A stretch of 64,000 nucleotides of DNA from Spirochaetae bacterium HGW-Spirochaetae-3 (GTDB lineage: Bacteria > Spirochaetota > Spirochaetia > Treponematales > UBA12059), in contig PGXV01000001.1 in NCBI GenBank assembly GCA_002839315.1, positions 372,001 to 436,000 on the forward strand. The letters run 5' to 3'. The notes beneath the pieces are model-generated. The model saw only the letters and a list, made by a program, of their open reading frames with translations. It was not told the DNA's origin and made no database searches. Numbering within the stretch: the stretch's first letter is position 1; every line of letters begins with the position of its first letter. Below are positions 61,065-64,000 of the stretch, in pieces. The position numbers and the translations under genes are program-made.

Positions 61065-61352
61065 CTACGCCTTGTCTGACGGCGCCCTCACGACGATGCG
61101 CTTCCAACGATTCTCCTTGAGGACCGATATGGCGAGTCGCCCTTCTATGGGATATTGGTAGATGCGGACGGTATCGTAGTAATCCGTCACCTTGTCGATG
61201 TCGCGTTTCAACGCGGCGACCAGCTTGTCGGTGGCGCGGACGCTCTCGAAGCAGGCGCGCTGAACCTTCTCGAACCCGTATTGAGGAAGAAGACCATACA
61301 CGGCGGCTCTCGAGTCCTCGCCTCCGAGGTCGCAAACGACTGACACGAACAT
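61065..61352 (-). CDS. Solitary Cas2/VapD-like protein
   Basis: The 95-residue protein has the ferredoxin-like pattern of Cas2: first strand MFVSVVCDLG with the acidic residue Asp8 at its end, then a helix (RAAVYGLLPQYGFEKVQ), strand ACFESVRATDKLVAAL, a second helix and YDTVRIYQYP. No CRISPR repeats or other cas genes occur in the window. VapD-type RNases share this fold, so either origin is possible. Promoter TTGACA-N16-TATACG ends seven bases before ATG 61352 and there is no ribosome site, so the mRNA looks leaderless. It is followed 23 bases later by prfB. Confidence 0.75.
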   Translation of the reverse strand: MFVSVVCDLGGEDSRAAVYGLLPQYGFEKVQRACFESVRATDKLVAALKRDIDKVTDYYDTVRIYQYPIEGRLAISVLKENRWKRIVVRAPSDKA

Positions 61353-61359
61353 GAGGTAT

Positions 61360-61387
61360 CGTATACGATGGTATCGTTCCGTGTCAA
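61360..61387 (-). promoter_or_regulatory. Promoter TTGACA-N16-TATACG
   Basis: On the minus strand TTGACA (61387-61382) and TATACG (61365-61360) are 16 bases apart and sit seven bases from ATG 61352. It may drive the Cas2-like gene, prfB, the PEGA gene, ftsY and lolCDE. Confidence 0.6.
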
Positions 61388-61430
61388 ACGAGACGTGCTG
61401 CGTCGCCTCCTTCGCGAACGCCCTGAGCTC

Positions 61431-61459
61431 TTGCGTTTAACGCGTTTTTCAGGCATTAT
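61431..61459 (+). promoter_or_regulatory. Promoter of the ABC-F gene (TTGCGT-N17-CATTAT)
   Basis: TTGCGT (61431-61436) and CATTAT (61454-61459) lie 17 bases apart, leaving a leader of about 37 bases that includes AAGGA before the TTG start. Confidence 0.5.
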
Positions 61460-61502
61460 TCGCAAACGGCTACGGAATCCTACACTTCATAAGGAACTCG
61501 AC

Positions 61503-63137
61503 TTGATCAATGTCAGCGAACTCAAGCTCGGCTTCGGCGAGCGCATACTCTTCAAGGACGTCAACCTCAAATTCGTACCAGGCAACTGCTACGGCATCAT
61601 AGGCGCCAACGGCGCCGGTAAATCGACCTTCCTCAAGGTTCTATCAGGCGAGCTCGAACCCGATTTCGGCCAGATATCGTACCCTCCCAAACTGCGCATG
61701 GCCGTCCTCAAGCAGGACCATTTCGAGTTCGAGGACGAGCGCCTCATCGACGTCGTCATCCGTGGCTACGACAAGCTCTACTCGATCATGAAAGAACGCG
61801 AGGCGATCTACGCCAAGGAAGATTTCAGCGAGGCCGACGGCATCCGCGCCAGCGAGCTCGAGGGCGAGTTCGCCGATATAGGCGGATGGGAAGCCGAGGC
61901 GCAGGCTTCCATCATGCTATCCGGCCTCGGCGTCTCCGAGACCGACCACGAGAAGCCTATGCGCGAGGTTACCGAGAGCCTCAAGGTGCGCGCCCTGCTC
62001 GCCCAGGCCCTGTTCGGCACGCCCGACATACTGCTCCTCGACGAGCCGACGAACGGCCTCGACCTCGACAGTATATCGTGGCTCGAGGACTTCCTCATGG
62101 ACTTCCCCAATATCGTCATCGTCGTATCCCATGATAGGCATTTCCTTAACTCCGTCTGTACGCAGATATGCGACATCGACTTCGGGCTTATCCGCCAGTA
62201 CCCGGGCAACTACGACTTCTGGTACAAGATATCCAAGATGCTTCAGGCCCAGATGAAGGACGTGAAGAAGCGCCGCGAGGACAAGATCAAGGACCTCAAG
62301 GAGTTCATCCAGCGATTCGCGTCGAACGCCGCCAAGAGCCGCCAGGCTACGAGCCGCCGCAAGGTGCTCGACAAGCTGGAGGTCGAGGACCTGCAACCGA
62401 CGAGCCGTCGCTTCCCGTGGGTCGGCTTCAAGCCGGAGCGCGATCCCGGCAACAACGTCGTCAGCCTCCGCGGCGTCACCAAGGTCGAGAACGGGGCCAC
62501 CGTGCTCAACGCGCTCGACCTCACTATCAACCGCGAGGACAAGATCGCCTTCGTCGGGCGCGAGCACCTTTCCAAGACCGCGCTTTTCCGCATCCTGTCG
62601 GGAGAGGACAAGGAGTTCGAAGGCGAATGCGCCTGGGGCCAGACGATGAGCACGTCGTACTTCCCCAAGGAGAACGCCGCCCTCTTCGATTCAGACGACT
62701 CCATCGTCGATTGGCTGAAGCGCTATACCTCCAGCGACGACGAAACCTATATTCGCTCGTTCCTCGGCCGCATGCTGTTCTCCGGCGACGAGGCCCTGAA
62801 GCCGGTGCGCGTGCTGTCGGGCGGCGAGAAGGTCCGATGCCTCCTGTCGAGGATGATGCTCCAGGCCGCGAACTGCCTCATACTCGACGAACCGACGAAC
62901 CATCTCGACCTCGAGTCCATTACCGCCCTCAACAACGGCCTCATGGAGTTCCCCGGCGTCGTCCTCTTCACCAGCCACGACCATGAGTTCGTCAACTCCG
63001 TCGCGAACCGCATCATAGAGATCTGTCCCGGCGGCATCATCGACCGCATGACGAGCTTCGACGAGTACCTGAAGGACGACCAGGTCAAGGCGTTGCGCGA
63101 CCAGTACTACCACGGACACACGATAGCGGAGATATAG
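61503..63137 (+). CDS. ybiT: ABC-F ATPase of the YbiT type with one degenerate site
   Basis: Ribosome-associated ABC-F protein with two ATPase domains. I start at TTG 61503 (family start MINVSELKLGFG), with AAGGA seven bases upstream; the frame open from 61368 is longer. Domain 1 has Walker A GANGAGKST and Walker B ILLLDEPTNGLD but a degenerate signature (TESLKVRA). A linker of charged helices (KRREDKIKDLKEF) with SANAAKSRQATSR follows. Domain 2 has the signature LSGGEKVR and Walker B CLILDEPTNHLD, but its Walker A is degenerate (GREHLSKT). The result is one intact composite site and one lost site. 544 residues. Confidence 0.92.
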   Translation: MINVSELKLGFGERILFKDVNLKFVPGNCYGIIGANGAGKSTFLKVLSGELEPDFGQISYPPKLRMAVLKQDHFEFEDERLIDVVIRGYDKLYSIMKEREAIYAKEDFSEADGIRASELEGEFADIGGWEAEAQASIMLSGLGVSETDHEKPMREVTESLKVRALLAQALFGTPDILLLDEPTNGLDLDSISWLEDFLMDFPNIVIVVSHDRHFLNSVCTQICDIDFGLIRQYPGNYDFWYKISKMLQAQMKDVKKRREDKIKDLKEFIQRFASNAAKSRQATSRRKVLDKLEVEDLQPTSRRFPWVGFKPERDPGNNVVSLRGVTKVENGATVLNALDLTINREDKIAFVGREHLSKTALFRILSGEDKEFEGECAWGQTMSTSYFPKENAALFDSDDSIVDWLKRYTSSDDETYIRSFLGRMLFSGDEALKPVRVLSGGEKVRCLLSRMMLQAANCLILDEPTNHLDLESITALNNGLMEFPGVVLFTSHDHEFVNSVANRIIEICPGGIIDRMTSFDEYLKDDQVKALRDQYYHGHTIAEI

Positions 63138-63169
63138 GCAAACGCCGACGCGTAGCGCGGCGTTTGCCT
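63136..63169 (+). terminator. Inverted repeat after the ABC-F gene
   Basis: AGGCAAACGCCG and CGGCGTTTGCCT form a perfect 12-pair stem with a ten-base loop that begins at the ABC-F stop codon. It lacks a T run but is well placed as a terminator. Confidence 0.5.
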
Positions 63170-63263
63170 CTCGTAGTTCAAGCGTACTCGCTACGCTCGC
63201 CGCTTAACTACGAGGCTGGAACCAGGGCTTGTTAGAGGCGCGCGGCGCTACGCGCGCGCTTCT
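63170..63263. repeat. Two further inverted repeats and a short direct repeat
   Basis: CTCGTAGTT(C)AAGCG at 63170-63184 pairs with CGCTTAACTACGAG at 63201-63214 (14 pairs, one bulge). AGAGGCGCGCG (63234-63244) pairs with CGCGCGCTTCT (63253-63263). CTACGCGCGCG at 63248-63258 recurs at 63283-63293. With the preceding stem this makes three hairpins in 130 bases; purpose unknown. Confidence 0.45.
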
Positions 63264-63316
63264 GGAAAGCTTCATCGTGACACTACGCGCGCGTTTCATG
63301 TAATCGTATGACTGTT

Positions 63317-64000
63317 TTACTCAATGGTGTTCATGTATTTAACCAGAATCGCGTCAATGACTTTCGCTTTGCCAATGCCAAATCCCGGCTCGGAAAAAGA
63401 ATACTCGGTTGTGAAGTAAGTATCGAAAAGTGCGTCGGCCCCATATTCGATTGCCTTCCGTTTTAAACAAAATATTATCTCTTCCTGCGTTGGCTTTGCG
63501 TCGAATATCGTCATCCGGTTTAAAACAAGGTGAACGCTTCCAATTACTATATATTCCTTATCCACTGGAACCGGATCATAGGATAGCTCAATTTCCCTGG
63601 GTAACTCTGCGATGACGACCTTTCCTTTTTCCGAGCTTTTATACTCAGGCATCTCTTCCCTGCAATGGAAAGAAACAGTTTTACCCTTCCTGTCAACAAC
63701 CGAAAACAGCCTATATACCTTCTCCTGCAAAAACATATATGGCAATGGAACGACCCCACTCTTCGTGACAGACGAAATGTAATTATTACCTGAAACAGAA
63801 TAGGATGTCTTATAGTACATCAGACTTAGTATATGCTCGCCCGGTTCGATTTTGATTCTGGCACTCCCAAAATCTACCTTTTCGCCATCGATACTTATTG
63901 TTTTTATCTCCCCAGGAACCTTAATATGCGCGAAATCAGATTGTGATTCCGGCGTCTCCGCGTCTAAAGGAAATACCTCTACTCTCTTGGATGTCGTCGC
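63317..64000 (-). CDS. Low-GC hypothetical protein, running off the right edge
   Basis: The frame is open from the window edge (GCG at 64000-63998) to the stop at 63317, at least 227 residues; ATG 63820 is only an internal methionine. The visible part has a beta-rich stretch with PEGA-like spacing (KVDFGSARIKIEPGEHILSL), then FSVVDRKGKTVSFHCREEMPEYK, and a C-terminal helix-strand part (EEIIFCLKRKAIEYGADALFD, IDAILVKYMNTIE). The DNA is clearly more AT-rich than the rest of the window. I do not recognise it. Confidence 0.65.
   Translation of the reverse strand, partial: ATTSKRVEVFPLDAETPESQSDFAHIKVPGEIKTISIDGEKVDFGSARIKIEPGEHILSLMYYKTSYSVSGNNYISSVTKSGVVPLPYMFLQEKVYRLFSVVDRKGKTVSFHCREEMPEYKSSEKGKVVIAELPREIELSYDPVPVDKEYIVIGSVHLVLNRMTIFDAKPTQEEIIFCLKRKAIEYGADALFDTYFTTEYSFSEPGFGIGKAKVIDAILVKYMNTIE

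Noticed and set aside
61065-61352. Part of a CRISPR-Cas locus
   Set aside because: No spaced direct repeats, cas1 or effector genes are visible anywhere in the window.

Overview
The window is GC-rich bacterial chromosome with dense, mostly co-oriented gene blocks. Many start/stop codons overlap (ATGA, GTGA), Shine-Dalgarno sequences are clear, and promoters are of the sigma-70 type. Gene content and order point to a spirochaete, most likely a Treponema-like member of Spirochaetales. The evidence is a cytidylate kinase-ribosomal protein S1 fusion, an rpsB-tsf-frr-uppS-cdsA-dxr-rseP block without pyrH, exported PEGA and MORN/YD-like proteins around ftsY and prfB, and many small spirochaete-type lipoproteins. 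I see no IS element, prophage or CRISPR array. No stretch longer than about 300 bases lacks a gene; the longest gene-free stretch (17081-17311) holds a structured terminator and a promoter.

Layout. 1-4491: a gene cut by the window edge, then trmB-lipoprotein-hisS (minus), coaX (plus) and a small unknown gene. 4557-9023: rpsF-ssb-rpsR-membrane protein-rplI-dnaB-comFB-like (plus). 9039-16930: a minus-strand block carrying rpsB, tsf, frr, uppS, cdsA, dxr, rseP, a CpXC zinc protein and, upstream, maf. 17007-24668: tRNA-Arg, an outer-membrane barrel candidate, a newly noticed 48-codon gene, HEAT-repeat and lipoprotein genes, a degenerate galactokinase-like gene, surE, TPR and beta-propeller genes, then a tRNA-Thr followed by a tRNA remnant. 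24718-33280: YkgJ-like and metallo-beta-lactamase genes, mltG-dnaG-rpoD, a zinc-ribbon coiled-coil protein, rnpB and a TPR protein. 33302-41431: the rod-shape operon mreB-mreC-mreD-mrdA-rodA plus a fused radical SAM gene. 41562-46983: a CHASE2 adenylate cyclase with a lipoprotein, a TPR protein and a sigma-54 activator. 46985-53114: cmk-rpsA, rluB, scpB, scpA, folK, recA. 53218-61352: lolCDE, an exported repeat protein, ftsY, a PEGA protein, prfB and a Cas2-like gene. 61503-63137: ybiT-type ABC-F. From 63317 a lower-GC gene runs off the right edge.

The genes are mainly housekeeping: translation (S1, S2, S6, S9-type L9, S18, EF-Ts, RRF, RF2, HisRS, RNase P, tRNAs), replication and segregation (DnaB, DnaG, SSB, RecA, ScpAB), envelope construction (Mre/Rod/PBP2, MltG, UppS, CdsA, Dxr, RseP, LolCDE) and signalling.

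The most unusual points are these. Four genes have promoter -10 boxes placed 6-7 bases before the start codon, as expected for leaderless mRNAs. folK has no AUG/GUG/UUG start and seems to begin at CUG or AUU at the recA stop. RF2 retains a textbook +1 frameshift site. The tRNA-Thr has two stem mismatches and is followed at once by the orphan 3' end of another tRNA. There is a solitary Cas2-like gene. The galactokinase-like protein has lost its sugar-binding and catalytic signatures, and the YbiT-type ABC-F has one degenerate ATP site.
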